Origin: Hydractinia symbiolongicarpus
Taxonomy: Eukaryota > Cnidaria > Hydrozoa > Anthoathecata > Hydractiniidae
NCBI RefSeq assembly: GCF_029227915.1
Contig: NC_079881.1
Coordinates: forward strand, 12,749,501 to 12,813,500
Length of the DNA stretch: 64,000 nt
Direction of reading: 5' to 3'
The translations under genes and the position numbers were made by a program. The notes beneath the pieces are model-generated. The model was not told the DNA's origin. It did not search any database and worked only from the letters and a program-made list of their open reading frames with translations. Positions 1 through 12,600 of this stretch are shown here, piece by piece (within the stretch, counting starts at the first letter, position 1; each line of letters begins with the position of its first letter).

Positions 1-540
1 AATCAAATAAATCCACATCACCCAATTCCAACATTTCTCTATCTGTACGTTTATTCATCTGTACTATACATACAACTTATTTCCTTAAGTTTTAAATTGA
101 CCATCAATTGATGACATCATAGTGGCCATTATTTGATAAAAAAACAATATCCAGGGTATACCACAGGTTGAAATATATGTCATTGCCAGGGACCTCAAAT
201 GGTATAAATGATAACAACACAGGCCTCTCAAACATTTTTTACAGAAAAAAAAAATAACAAATAATGATAACCATGATGATAACCACCAAAATAAGTAATT
301 AGGGAGAGGGGGAACGACCACACATGATGACGTCATATGATTTAAGTAGTACAATACTTGGGGTGTCCGAGCTCACTTTTGCAAAAAGTGTGCTCGTACC
401 CCCCAGTACTATACTATTCATGTTTAAACTAACACATCATTTAGGAATAAAAGAGAAATTTCTACAGTAAAAAACGTCAAAAGTAATTCAAATTGTTACA
501 AATGTCAAATTACGTGATTAAATTGAGAATTTGAGACCAT
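1..540. other. no gene recognised
   Basis: This is AT-rich sequence without a coding signal that I can support. A short open frame on the minus strand is rich in low-complexity hydrophobic residues and has no family resemblance. The stretch would lie in a downstream intron or the 3' flank of the TBC1D16-like gene if that gene continues to the left of the window. Confidence 0.4.
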
Positions 541-730
541 TAATCAATGGTTTTAAACATTTGATATATGTGACGATTCCAGGGAATTTGATAACAAGCT
601 ATTTAGCCATAACTTTTCATTATCGATCACTTATAGCGCCTGATCGCTAAGAAAAAGTTTTATCGATAATTTAGATTAAAAATATAAAATTATCGATAAA
701 TATCGCTGAGGGATTTTCTTTTTTATTTAT
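541..730 (+). repeat. Penelope-like 3'-end copy, inverted relative to 4100-4230
   Basis: The stretch near 565-598 (reading ATGTGACGATTCCAGGG and onward) is repeated in reverse complement near 4196-4231 (ATGTGACAATTCCAGGG on the minus strand), with two or three differences. Both copies are followed by sequence rich in TATCGATAA-like words. At 4163-4231 this sequence runs out of the end of a Penelope-like GIY-YIG reading frame. The copy here is therefore most simply a detached 3' end of the same element family in the opposite orientation. Beyond about 730 the match fades. Confidence 0.5.
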
Positions 731-2480
731 CGCTATTTATCGTTACTTTGCTAGGGCTAAATTAGTATATATTAAAATAATAGTGACAGCGATACTTGAT
801 AAATGCTAGCGAGCTAAAGGAAGCCAAGTTTTGATCCCTTGCTGCGATGGTATTGGAAACCGTGACTATAAAATGAAATCAACTATCGATAAAAATTATC
901 AAAAAACAATTATAAATTACAAAATTTAAGAAAAAAAGTAGTGTTGCCATGAATTGCTGTATGTTTTTTAACTGCTTGTATTATAAGAATGGATGATAAA
1001 TTCAATCAGATATACTACTTTGATAGTGGCTACTGGAGAGGTAAAAGTGCAATAAGTAAGTTAGCTAAAAAAGTTGCTGCGAAAAGTTTCATGCACATGA
1101 GAAAAAACACTGTGTATGAAAGCTAAATAGTTCTTTATTATTATTTTTGTTTGATCTGTGTTATTTTCTTCTTTTTAGATAATTATTTTATAGATAAGGA
1201 AAGCAATCAGAAGATACAAAATTGACCAAGAAAGTTTAGCTAGTTACCTTGATTTTTAGTCAGGATAAATTTTATTTTTTATACAATTATAATCTAGAAA
1301 ATAAAGCAAGAGGATAGCCGTCGAACATGTGGATAGTTATGTGTTTTGTTTACTTCAACAGCGCTTTTTCATGTAGTTCTTGTTCTAAGAAAATGTATCA
1401 CTTTTTCTTTTCAAAACAAAGTTTGTAACAAAATCAGTGAAGCAAGGAATTTAATAGGGCACGCGTTTCATGTACTCTTTGTTACAAATAAATAAAATGT
1501 GTCACTTTCTATCCAAGACAATTTTTGTAACAAGGCTGGGGAAAGGGTCAATGGCTATTTTTATTTCACAATGCATAAATCAAAAATGTTACTTCCTAGT
1601 ATTTATTTATAACTGTGTAAAAAATCAGAAAATCGTGATGAGCAGACCTAGAGAAAATCTTTGGCGTATGAACAGACCCTAATTTATAAGTAACTTCACT
1701 ATCGCGTGTGACCAAAAATAAGAGACTAAATTTATTTTTTGGCTAAAATCCATTATATATAACTCAGGAGTGGACCATGGGAACCATCAAGATTTCTGAA
1801 GCACACAAAACTCTTCTCCACCATGTAACACCATAATTCTACATATAAAGGAATATGCAATGCAAATTTTCGTCCAAAAATTGGGTATCAAATATCAAAC
1901 CATCTCCCATAAATGAAATGTCCGATACAGGATTTTACTTGCACTCCAAAAAAAATATTAACAAAAAGTTACGTAATTAAACAGGTGTGGGAAAAATTAG
2001 TTACAGAATGACCACGCACTAGCTTTATTGTGGCAGTGTCTAAAAATAATATTTTTGGTACTACAATTTTGTGTAATATAAAGAAATCTCCTTGCATGCA
2101 AGCAGTGAAAAAAATCTAACATGGTTAAAAACATGGCTTTCCAGTAGTGTTTTGTATGTTGTGTGGTTTGTGTAAACAGGGCTTTAAGTGGCACAAACAA
2201 AAACATCCCCTAATTTGGCTATATCAATTTGCATTTAAGCAGATTTTCTTTTTTATTTGTTGATATAATATAATTTTTCACACTGAAAGTTTGGCAAATT
2301 AAACGATCGCAACTAAAATTATTCCAAAGCAACAGCTGAGGCTAGCTAGCTAGCTCCCTTGATCCAGAATTGTTTTAGTTTTAAGAAAGCTATAAATTTA
2401 CTGGTGTGAACTTTTATACTTGCTTGTTTCTTACTTGTCATGAAGTAGCTAGCTAATTCAATAAAGTTTTGTTCCTGCTT
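731..2480. other. no gene recognised; small local duplication
   Basis: No coding exon was recognised. Around 1360-1440 and 1466-1540 there are two diverged copies of a roughly 100-bp unit (TTTCATGTA..., then ATGTRTCACTTTCT, then TTTGTAACAA), which looks like an old tandem duplication. The rest is AT-rich sequence without recognisable structure. Confidence 0.35.
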
Positions 2481-2484
2481 TTTG

Positions 2485-2545
2485 GTGAAAAGTTGGCAAA
2501 TTATAAACGATTTTTTGAAGTATTACTTCATCATCAGGCTATAAG
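2485..2545 (-). ncRNA. decayed hammerhead ribozyme of a Penelope-like element
   Basis: On the minus strand the conserved core CTGATGA lies at 2537-2531. A clean stem-loop follows directly (TGAAGT, loop AAT, ACTTCA at 2530-2516). Next comes AAAAAATCG where an active motif would have GAAAC...GTC, so the core appears mutated at the second box and at the cleavage triplet. The flanks (TATAGC before, GTTTATA after) can pair as stem I with a wobble and a bulge. It lies just downstream of the Penelope-like coding remains at 2828-3880, the place where such ribozymes occur in these elements. Judged inactive. Confidence 0.5.
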
Positions 2546-2827
2546 TAAAAGTATATAAACAGTAAAACTGCTAAATAAAAGGTATTCACATCACATATCA
2601 ACATCTACCTACATACACTCTAGACAAGTTAAAAGGTATTAAATGATTAAAACTCCCATGAGGGATAAGTCATAATTAAACTTTTATTACTAATTCATGG
2701 CTTTTAAACTCGTCCTTTGTGTTTATTTTAGGCTTTATTTCCCAAATGAAAAGTGCCTCCAGTGTCATTAAATGATATTCCGACTTAATCGATTTTGCCA
2801 TTATTTCTGCATGATTGATTGATAGCT

Positions 2828-3880
2828 CTACATTACATGTCTTGAAATGACGTCAGTATACTTATGCTCTTTGATACAGGTTAGAAGATGTCGGGTAGTC
2901 TGCCCCACAAAACACGATAGACATCGTGAACACGTTATTTTGTACACTAAACCGCTTTGCATGGGCTTCGCCACAGGTGCTTTCAATGATGGTAGAACTG
3001 ATTGTATTTTCTTAATTGTGGAGACAATTTTGCATGGTGCATTGATGCGTTTTAACAAGCGTTCAAATTTCTCTGTCACCTTCCCTCCATATTGAAGAAA
3101 AACAAGTTTCCTCTCTGCATCATCGTTGTTATTTTCGTCGTTACGGTATATATTTTCCAGGGTCTTTTCGATAATTTCTTTGTAAAACGATGGAGGGTAC
3201 TGGTTATTCTTAAGGAGAGATTTTGAGTTCAAGAGAGAAAATTCTCCCACGTACTACATGCGTAATGAATCCTATAACCAGACCGGTTACTATGGTACGT
3301 TTATACTTTATGGGAGGTAGCGAATGGAAGTTCATTGTTAATCCTGTGTCACTAGCTTTCCTATACCACATTGATGTTAAATTCTCGCCTCTGTGTATGA
3401 TTCCCATGTCCAGAAATGGAATACTGCCTTTTTGTTCTGTTTCCACGGTAAACTTTAGGTTGGGATGGAAGTTGTTTATTTCCATAAGTTTGTCATTAAT
3501 TTGTTCTCTATTGATATCTCTCAGGATATCATCCATGTACCGGGAGTATAGCTTTGCGTCGTTTTTTATACGTGTTTCAAACTTTAAGGTCAGCCATTAG
3601 CTATATTTGGAGCTGGCGGACTTCCCATCGCTAATCCGTCTTTTTGTCTGTAGTAACCATCATGTGTTAGGAGCAACACATCACGACTGCACATGTTTGC
3701 TAGTTGAATAAACGTTTCCTTTGATACCGGTGGCTTTTCGTACCTATCTGAAAACAACATGTCAGCGCAGTAGTTAATCGCTTCCTCTACTGGGACATTG
3801 GTATATAAAGACAAAACGTCGAAGCTTATCATTTCTTTGTTATCATCTAGATGTATATCTTTCAAACTTTGTGATATTAA
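2828..3880 (-). pseudogene. Penelope-like retroelement, broken RT plus GIY-YIG endonuclease
   Basis: Three overlapping minus-strand frames form one broken polyprotein. The first (3590-3865) carries reverse transcriptase motifs SFDVLSLYTNVPV and DGLAMGSPPAPN. After a frameshift near 3597 the second (3600-3210) carries the catalytic YMDD motif at about 3541-3530 and a GSIPFLDMGI motif. After another frameshift near 3250 the third contains the Penelope-type endonuclease start (YKITCSRC...FVGQT...EH). This order of RT then C-terminal GIY-YIG-like nuclease defines Penelope-like elements. The 5' part is missing; the element stops at an AT-rich simple repeat near 3885. Not functional. Confidence 0.85.
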
Positions 3881-3885
3881 TATAT

Positions 3886-3948
3886 AATAATATTAATAAT
3901 AATATTAATATATACTAATAATACAATAATAATAATATATACACCGTT
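3886..3948. repeat. (TAA/TTA)n simple repeat
   Basis: Imperfect trinucleotide-rich AT tract (TAATAATATTAATAAT...) at the truncated 5' edge of the Penelope-like fragment. It may be the old insertion target or a slippage expansion. Confidence 0.8.
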
Positions 3949-4162
3949 TTTGCTGTTTTGCAAGTTATTTAATCGACAAACATTAAAAGAATGTTGTCTA
4001 GGTTGCTTTTCACATAATAAGCTAACAAATTTACGCGTTGGCCATATTGCACTATTATCGATAATCTGCTGACAAAGCAAATCAAATTAGCGATAATTAT
4101 AGCTCAGTATTGTTTATCGCTAATGACCTGGTCGCTAATCCATTTTATTTTCTGTTCTTTTT

Positions 4163-5062
4163 TCATGAGTTATCGCTAAATAGTGATCGATAATTACAGG
4201 TTATTATCAAATTCCCTGGAATTGTCACATATAGAGCTTCTTTAATTAGTAAGATTGACCAATTATCATGCATGTCTATTATTTTGGTGTTGTCTTTAAC
4301 GAATTTAACAACAATGTTGCAGGAATAAAATTCATCTAGTTGCATTGTAAAAAAATTTAATAAAACGTTCGTTCCTAAGCAACTATTAATGTATGCATGA
4401 ACAACACTAACAACACTATCTTTAGCCATGCCAAGTTCGGAACAACGTTGAAAGAAATTTCTTTTATCGGTTTTACCGATGTAGCTTGCCTTACAACCAG
4501 GACATGTGAACTGGTATGCTATATTTAAGCATAAGACAATTGGCATTTTGTCTTTCATATTAGTAAAATAGCGAAGCTTAAAAGTTGAACAAATAAGTTC
4601 TAAAAACAATCTTATCTTTTATCTTTTCAGGTCAGCATAATCTTTTTGCATGATTTACGAGACTTGAGAACCAGGCCTTTACATATGACCAAGAAGCATA
4701 GCTATTGTAATTTGTGTAAAGTCCAGTGTTTGTCTTCTTTCAGAAGATGCTTAAACCATCAGAAGCAATTTTTAGGTTAAGAAAATGTGGAACTTCGTGC
4801 TTAAACATGTTAATCTTGAACTGGATAATAGCATCAAAACTATTGAAGGCATGATGAACTTTGTCAATATCTTCTGGTTTTATAAGAAGCTAAGTACCAT
4901 CTACGCATCTACAGCAGAATTTTACGATTTTAGCTGTAATGAATGGAATTCCAAGATGGTTACTTCAAGCTCTCTCATTATTACATTAGCAGATACTTGA
5001 TTAAATCACCAACTAACGGTGCAGCAAAAAAGCCCATTGGTTTCATATCTGAGGCGTTTTAG
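4163..5062 (-). pseudogene. second Penelope-like retroelement, strongly decayed
   Basis: Reading the minus strand, a degenerate RT motif B (MGFFAAPLVGDL) occurs near 5045-5005. It is followed by a decayed catalytic box (RCVDGT then a stop near 4912-4890, where YVDDT is expected) and then LLIKPEDIDKVH and EVPHFLNLKIASDGLSIF. After a further break, the frame at 4609-4163 has the GIY-YIG nuclease signature YQFTCPGCKASYIGKTDKR. The motif order is that of a Penelope-like element, from a different lineage than the copy at 2828-3880. Stops and frameshifts make it a pseudogene. Its tail shares sequence with 541-730. Confidence 0.75.
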
Positions 5063-6412
5063 TAATGGAGATGAAATTTCGAAATTTAAATGTTCTTTAA
5101 ACAGAAATAAATCACAAAAAAGTGAGCCTGGGAATGTTCTTTAGGAAATTCAAATTTCTATTTTAAAAAAAAACAAGAAATAGAAATTCGTAATTCTAAA
5201 AACATGAACTTCAAATTTTTTTAAAAAAAATGCTAAATACTTAAAAATACACGTATTTTTAAGAATATTTACATTTTCGTGTGTGAAATTTGGCACCTAT
5301 TTAAAATTTTGACTTTAGGGGTGGGCACTTATTTAAGAGGGATAGTAAATCCAGAGGGGTGCTAATAAAGTTCACTTTATGGGAAACTATTATGAACATA
5401 AAATACAAAAAAGATGTTATGTAATACGTATAAAAAACATGTCCCTGAACATAAATGTTTGTGGTTAAATTTCCTCTACATTAATGAAATTAATAGTGAG
5501 CTGTTTAAATGAAAAGATAGATATAAACATTTCAGCAAAAGATTTGCGGTAGATGATTTTAAGAACAAAGCTTTTTTTTGAAAAAGTCTTTTTTTGTAAT
5601 TTCCAACACGTAAATAAGAGCCCCCTTTTGCTCAAGTAATGTTCGGAAGGGACATTTATAAAAAGAAATACAAAAAAGGTTGCAACTTATTTAGGAATGG
5701 CACTTATTTGAAAGGGGCACTCATTAATGAGTGAGCATTTAAAAAACCTTTTTATGGTATTTTCTTTCAGACAGGATAATAAAACAATTGGCCACATGAA
5801 TAGGTATCCACTTAAGCACCCAATATAAAGACTTATCATCTGTGTTGAAATACAAGCCATACATGTTGAACAGTGTGGATACATTAAATATATTAACAAG
5901 GGTACCACAATGAAATGTGTTTGTATATCAGTAGCTTTGTATAGGTCAGGATTAGTGGTGCTTAGTATTTTTCAGACTAATTACCTTACTAAGGCCAAAA
6001 CCTCAGTTTAACTTTATTTTATTCAGCTCTTACATAAGTCATCTGGTGAACTTTGACTTACTTAGTCTTCATTCTCATTTAAAACTGTTATACTTTGTTC
6101 TTAAAAAACATCAATAACTTAATTCTATGGGGATTTCAAAATGTTGGAAGCATATTGCCAAACTACCATCCACCAATTAATATTGACAGAAAAGTTCAGA
6201 CATTTTTACCAAGAAACAGGTAGTGTTATATACATTATGATGTATATTGGCTTAGTTATTATGTAATATAAAAGTTAATGTTTTCTTATCAGTGCAGTGT
6301 TGGATATCCTTTTTCTTAATGAGAAAGTATATTCAAGACTACTTTTCTGCTGAAAGTTATTAAATCAGACAGGTAAATAAGTACAATTACTGAAAAACAT
6401 AGTGGTACATAC
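5063..6412. other. intronic sequence of TBC1D16-like gene, no further exon found
   Basis: AT-rich sequence with no exon that I can support. The next exon of the TBC1D16-like gene (expected to encode the remainder of the TBC domain and the C-terminus) was sought here on the minus strand and not recognised. Confidence 0.4.
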
Positions 6413-6610
6413 AAAAATGTGGAAATAATCTGTTTGATATCTTGACCAACAGGCTTCCCATATTTTGAGAACTTCGTGATAGATAAACTCCCTTTTAAAG
6501 CACAACACTAACCAGCGATGAGCAAAAAGCATACTCAAATCACTGTCCTGACATAGGCAGTGCATGTAAAACTCTGGAAGCATTATGCGTAACAATTCAC
6601 AAAGGTATCC
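6413..6610 (-). CDS. TBC1D16: TBC1D16-like exon 5
   Basis: Acceptor TTTTAG before 6610 and donor GTATGT at 6412. The 198-nt phase-0 exon encodes YLCELLRIMLPEFY, then MLFAHRWLVLCFKREF, then IWEACWSRYQTDYFHIF. This is the middle of the TBC domain, with the invariant HRW, FKREF and WEACW blocks. The reading frame runs on past the donor for about 17 residues that no longer resemble the family, which supports the splice site chosen. The next family block (VAI-YGDD) was not found in the window. Confidence 0.9.
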
Positions 6611-9600
6611 CTAAAATAAGGAAATTATTATAATTATTATTATTGAACAACTTTAACACAAAATTTATAAGTCAAGCATCATCAATTGTACACAATTTCC
6701 AAAAAAAAGAGGAAAAAAGGTTCTTCTTTATCATCATTTGACTTTTTTCAAAAGGTTAAATTCTAAATAGTTGTATTCACCAAAGACATGTCCATAGAAT
6801 CGTCCTTGGGTGAGGTAGCGAACATGCTACTCTCCATCAATCCAACAAAGCACCAGAATGAGTCTACTTCATCATGGAGGGTAGCAAGAAGCGGTGCAAT
6901 TAAATCAGACATGCCTTGTGTATATCCCATAACGGGATTGTAGACAGCATAATTCAAAAGTATGTTCCTAAAATATACGAATTTAGAAATAGTGCAGGAA
7001 GTTACTCTTCTTCAGTTCAGACATTATATTTTATGAACTTTTATCATCTTCTATTCCCAAAAGACGCATTACATTAAAATGTTTATTCAGTGAATTAACT
7101 ATGAGGTGTTATTATAAAAGAAAAATAATCAATGAAGAGTTATTTAAACAATCAAGAAAATATTCTGCATATAAATAAGTAATGATTAAAACCTCTGTAA
7201 AAGCAGAAGATTTAGAAAAAGTAAACAGCTTAAAATTTATAAAATAAATTTTCATTAATTTTTTCAAATAAACAAAGTTTTTTTCAAATTATTGTAGCAG
7301 CCATGATTTAGTACCTTCTCCCAGTCTCACAGGAGTGATGTCACAAAATTGGATGTTTTCATCACAAACCCTGGTGACTATTTTTGTTTTAATGGCAACT
7401 ACCATGGAGAAAAAAATAAGAAGATATTTATAATTTTGAAGGGTTTTAATTTTTATGTTATAATCTACATATTACTGATATACATATGGGGAAAAAGCTA
7501 TAGATCTATAGAAAACCTACATGAACATAGGCCTTGGTAAGATAAAATTGGTCAACAAAACTTTGATATCAACCATTTTATGACGAGATTATGATTTTTT
7601 TAAAAATTCTGTTTTTTCCCTAACACTGTCCTCTACCCTTATTAAACAACAATAAAAAAATAAAAAGTAACCAGGATTGATATAGAAATCATATTATTTA
7701 TAGTACATACATATTTCAACACTTCACTCTTAGCAGTTAAAAAGTTATTGGATCAAGGCTTTACTCTAAAAGTTACACTTGTACCTCATTTTCTGAATGT
7801 TTGGATTGTCCTGCCCAGCATAATAGGGATGAGCTCTATCAGTTCGAACAACATCTTTATCAACTGTAAACTGTGATAGTTTCCAAAAGTTTTCATACTC
7901 TTCACCTTTCAATGACAACCTTTAAGACAAGTGAACAAAAATAACTTAATGTGACTTGTTTTTGGGTATTCCTTTTTTATTTGTGTTAAATATAGCATAA
8001 ACACGTTATTATGGGATACTATTAAAACTTGTGAAGTAGTTTTTACCATAATTGAACGTTCAGTGTATAAAAATATTGATATGGCAAGAGAAAAATGTGT
8101 GGGCTCTTTCTTTCTATGCAACAGTTTAATTTTTCTACACTGCAAAAAATATGTTACAATGTATTACGTTTAGTATAAAATCTTTAACAAGCTTTCTTAT
8201 ATTTTATTAGTAAAGAGTTAGGTTTCTTACAAGTCTTTTACATCCTGTTTGTGTTAAAAAAGAAATTTGAGAACTTCCTTATTAAGCTTGAAGCATTGCT
8301 GTATTTTGTTATAAAACCTTAAAAAGCCTCTTTACGAATTTTTCATCTTTCTATTATTTTGCAGCCCTCAAAATTTGGTTGTTTAAATTAGATTCATATT
8401 CCAGGGAGTATGTAGTTAAGTTTCCTCCACAGTAATACACAAAGTATAATCATTAAAAACTCTCACAGAAAAATATACACAAACAGTTTCAGTTTTAACT
8501 GCATGATTAATAACACTTTAGAATCACTTGTGGGTGAATTATATTGTTTCCAAAATGCTTAAATGTATTTAATTATTATGTCACTTTTTCTGTCCATATA
8601 TAAATATTAATTGTTCAAATTTTTGTGTATTGATGTGCTCTTGCTGACGTCATCAAAATTCAAGTAAAATGGCCAAAGTGGAATTTCAAAGTAATCGTTA
8701 TTTATTATTAGTTGTGTTTGTGCTCAAGTTATCCCATGAGGCGCCATAAATGTTAATTATAAAGCAACTTGGTTGTGATGTAGTAGCTGGTGGAGATTGT
8801 TTTATTTTTATCATATTATTGGTTTTAGACGTGCTGTTGACAATGTAAGAAAGCTGTTTGCTATCATATTCTCTGCATCAAAATCTTAGCAACTTAGTCG
8901 TGCTGTAGTAGCTGGTTAAGATTATTGGTTATCTCTACCATTTTGTTGGTTGTTGACCTGCTAAATGTAACTGCTGGTTGAACGTACTTGTATTTTCACA
9001 ACGATGTCCTTTTCAGATAGTTTTTCCCCCTTACTCGAAAAAAGATATGACAGATAAAGGCAAAAAGTGTTCTTTATTTTTAAAAGAAAAGTGCAAAATA
9101 AAACTTATTGTTGATATAGATCGTCTGATTGCCGAAATCGAAATTGCATTAGAACAACGAAACTTTGTTTTCATTGACCTTTTTAATTTCAAGTTTTCAA
9201 AATGCAGGTCAAGAAATGATTAATGCTTTAAATTGTAAAATCTGGGCACAAAAGGGACAGAGTTTGATGAAGAAATAACTAAATTAGAAGTATAATAGAA
9301 CTCTTTGAAAGTCATTGTCGTGAGTTGCATCAGAAGAGAATGAGTGGGTTATGAATCAACCAGTTCATCCTGGGAGCATAAAAGCTGGTTCGAAACCAAT
9401 GTTGAATGGTGCTGTTGGGGGGGGGGGGACTCCACTGCTAAGTCATAAAAAGATCTTCATGCATATCGTGATTTTGAAGAAAGAAAGCATTTCTGTTGTT
9501 TCTTGATAAAATAGCAAAGCACCCATTACCAGAAATCATGGACTATCAATAAAATCATCAACATCTTCACGAAAATCCATGTCAACATCTGCACGCTGTG

Positions 9601-12600
9601 ACACTGCAAATGTGATGACACAACCTATACCTTTTCCAGCTAGCACGTAAAACGGAATCATGATTTCTAAGGAAAATGGATATGCACAGAACTGGCACAA
9701 GGGTCTTAAAAAGAAGTAGCAATTAAGGCATATTTTATGACAGTGTCCAAGACACCCCTCGGTCAGAAAATAACACTGAAAAAATGATACGTAAAGTACT
9801 GCCGCAACAAAGTGCTCCTGACATTGAGTTTGATATCTTCGATGGAAACGTAATAAAATTTGAATAATTTATGACTACATTTTTTAAACCAGTTGTTGAA
9901 AACAAGATTTACAGTCATAAAGGAAGATTGACAAGACTAATATATTACATATTTAGAGAACCAAAAAAACTAATAGAAGCTGCATATATGACATATCAGA
10001 GAACTGCTACAAAAGAGCAAAACAACTGCTTCAAGAAAGGTATAGCGATTAGTTCAGGATTGCCAATGCCTACAGACAAAAACTGAGAGTGGCCAAATTT
10101 GAGAGCAGGAGATGCTGAGGCGTTTCAAAAATTCCACACTTTTTCTTTAAGTGTCAGGGCTGTTTGAATATGTGCATCAAAAGTGAATTAAATTCACAAA
10201 AGCACAATCTAGAGGATGGTCAAAAGATAATGAAGCTTAACATTGTAGATCAAAAAAAAATTATCTTTGACAAGAAACCTTATTTTGGTTGTTGATAGTA
10301 TTGTACAATATTTATTTATTAAAAATAATTACAATTTAATTAAAATATTAATAAACTAAGGTTAAAGAAAATGAAAATTGATAAAGAAAAGACAGTATTT
10401 AGTAAAGCTGCATTGTCAAAAGCTATGAGCCTCGGTGAAGAGAGACTCGTTGTTTGACTGAATAGAAAAGAAGTGCACATTCGTCACTAAATAAAATAAA
10501 ACTTTATTTTCTGGCATCTACACAGGCAAGATCAAAATCATTGACCACCTCTGTGTTCAACATGGTATTCAAGGATCTAAAACATCTAAGGCAAAGCAAA
10601 GCAGATTTCATACATACACATACAAAGAAAAGTTTACATCTCATCCAAGTCATTATTTTATCGTATTATTCGCCGGATTTCTGTGAAATTTTTTCTGCAA
10701 GAAATTTGTGAAATACAGAACTTTCTTTGCTCATTCCGCCGTTTATGGAAAAGACAAGTGGGGTGAATGTGCCATGTTTGTTATCTAATACACGCTGATT
10801 GTATTTATGTTTCTTTTCAGCTTCAAGCTTTTTATATATCTTACTAATTGACGTTTCAATCTGGCATGAGGGCATTTACATAGGTCAAATGTACATTAAG
10901 TAAGCAGACTGTCCTTGACGCCAAAAACCCTGGCTTACATCAAGCCTTGCTTCATCGTTGTTTATTGGTGAAAGCTTTGGCTCCATTTCCACTACAAACC
11001 TTTTGCAACAAATTTGCTTAGAAATCATGTACGTTGTTATGACGCATAGTCATAAAACCACCTTTTTTACAACACATGCCATGGGTGGCATTGGAATCAT
11101 CATAACAAGGGCATCTTAAAACTCATCCTTTGTAAGACTGAAACCTTTAATGGTAAAACGTTAAGGAAGCTCAAGGCACCTTTTTTTCAATTCTATTCCA
11201 TTGCCCGCATGACACTCTTTTTCAGGTAATTGAACATTTTGTCTTGTTTTCGAGCTTCCCTGACAGCGTTCACACGACAAGCTTTAACTTGATTTGTTTC
11301 ATCTTTATTCAGAAGAGAATCAGACTGAGCAACGATGGCAGTAACTAGTAAAGCAGTGATGATTTCTTATGATATTTTGGTTGTTTACAACCAGTAGCAA
11401 AGGATCACCAAGCAAGAAATTGTGCTAAAAAACTACATATCGTACAGGACCTGCAAAAAGAACCATCCTAGCATATTAAAAGGATTTGTTAAGAAAAAAC
11501 CGTGCTACCTGTAATTTATCCTATCCACAAGCAAAGCATCACTTAAAAGTGTATGCAATGCTAGATAACTGCAGCCAAGAGACATTTGTAACGCTATTAC
11601 ATGTGCTGGCCAAGAGGAGGAAAACCCAACAAGTCACCTTGCTTTGTTCTCTTTGATTGATGGTGTTGTTGTAGCCAGTTTCATCAAAGTTAGTGATGCA
11701 AGAAAAAAGATCATCGAAAAAGAAACCTCACGGGTTACATTGGGTGATTTAATGTTGACCACAGATCAGGCGAGCTTAAACGCATGCAAAGTGAAAAAGG
11801 ATGTTTTGGTCAAACTCAAGGAACATCTATTGGCAAAATTCAACAATATCAACAGTGATATATTTCCTGCGATGGAGTGTTTCGATCACAAGAAGTGGCT
11901 GCCAGATCGCAATTACGCAGTTAATGACTCGCTTTTGGTAGCTGACCATTTTCAAAGGCTCTCTTAGCTACTGGTTTTAAGCATGACCATGTTATTGTTG
12001 AGCGGAAGGCATTTAAAAATCATGTCAATGCTTGTTACATGACATGTGATTTTCGAGTGATGTGGAGAAAAATTTTCGCACTTAAGAAAAAAGAATTTAA
12101 GAACATCTGGCTTCTTGCTGAGATTGTTATCGCACTATCAGGGTCTAATTCTACGGTGGAACGAGCATTTAGTTGTCTTACCATAATGTTTTCTGATAAA
12201 TTTCTCTCGATGAACCACACTACAATGGAAAAATTACTTACCATCTGCATCAATGATAAACTTTCCACCAACGAGGAAAGGAAAAAAATTATCAATAAAT
12301 CCGTCACTGTTTTCCCTCGTAGGAAGAGGACAAAAAAAACGAAAGAAGAATTCCAGTGAAAGCTCCTCGCCTGGAAGTTATGAACGTTCCAGACAAAGAT
12401 AGTGAAGACAGTGAAAACGATCAGACATGGAAGCAGAGGATGAATGTTTGCCAAGCGATGGTAGCACGTTAGCAGACAATGAAAATACTCCTATGAGCCT
12501 TTGGACAGTTGATAAAGACAGTGACAGTGATATTTGAGTTTTTTATTTTCAGTTTTTTTTGTAGAGTAGCCCAACTTACTGAAGTTATTCAATATGTTCA

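Noticed and set aside
2847-3600. Plus-strand frames over the Penelope-like fragment
   Set aside because: Antisense to clear RT and GIY-YIG motifs on the minus strand.
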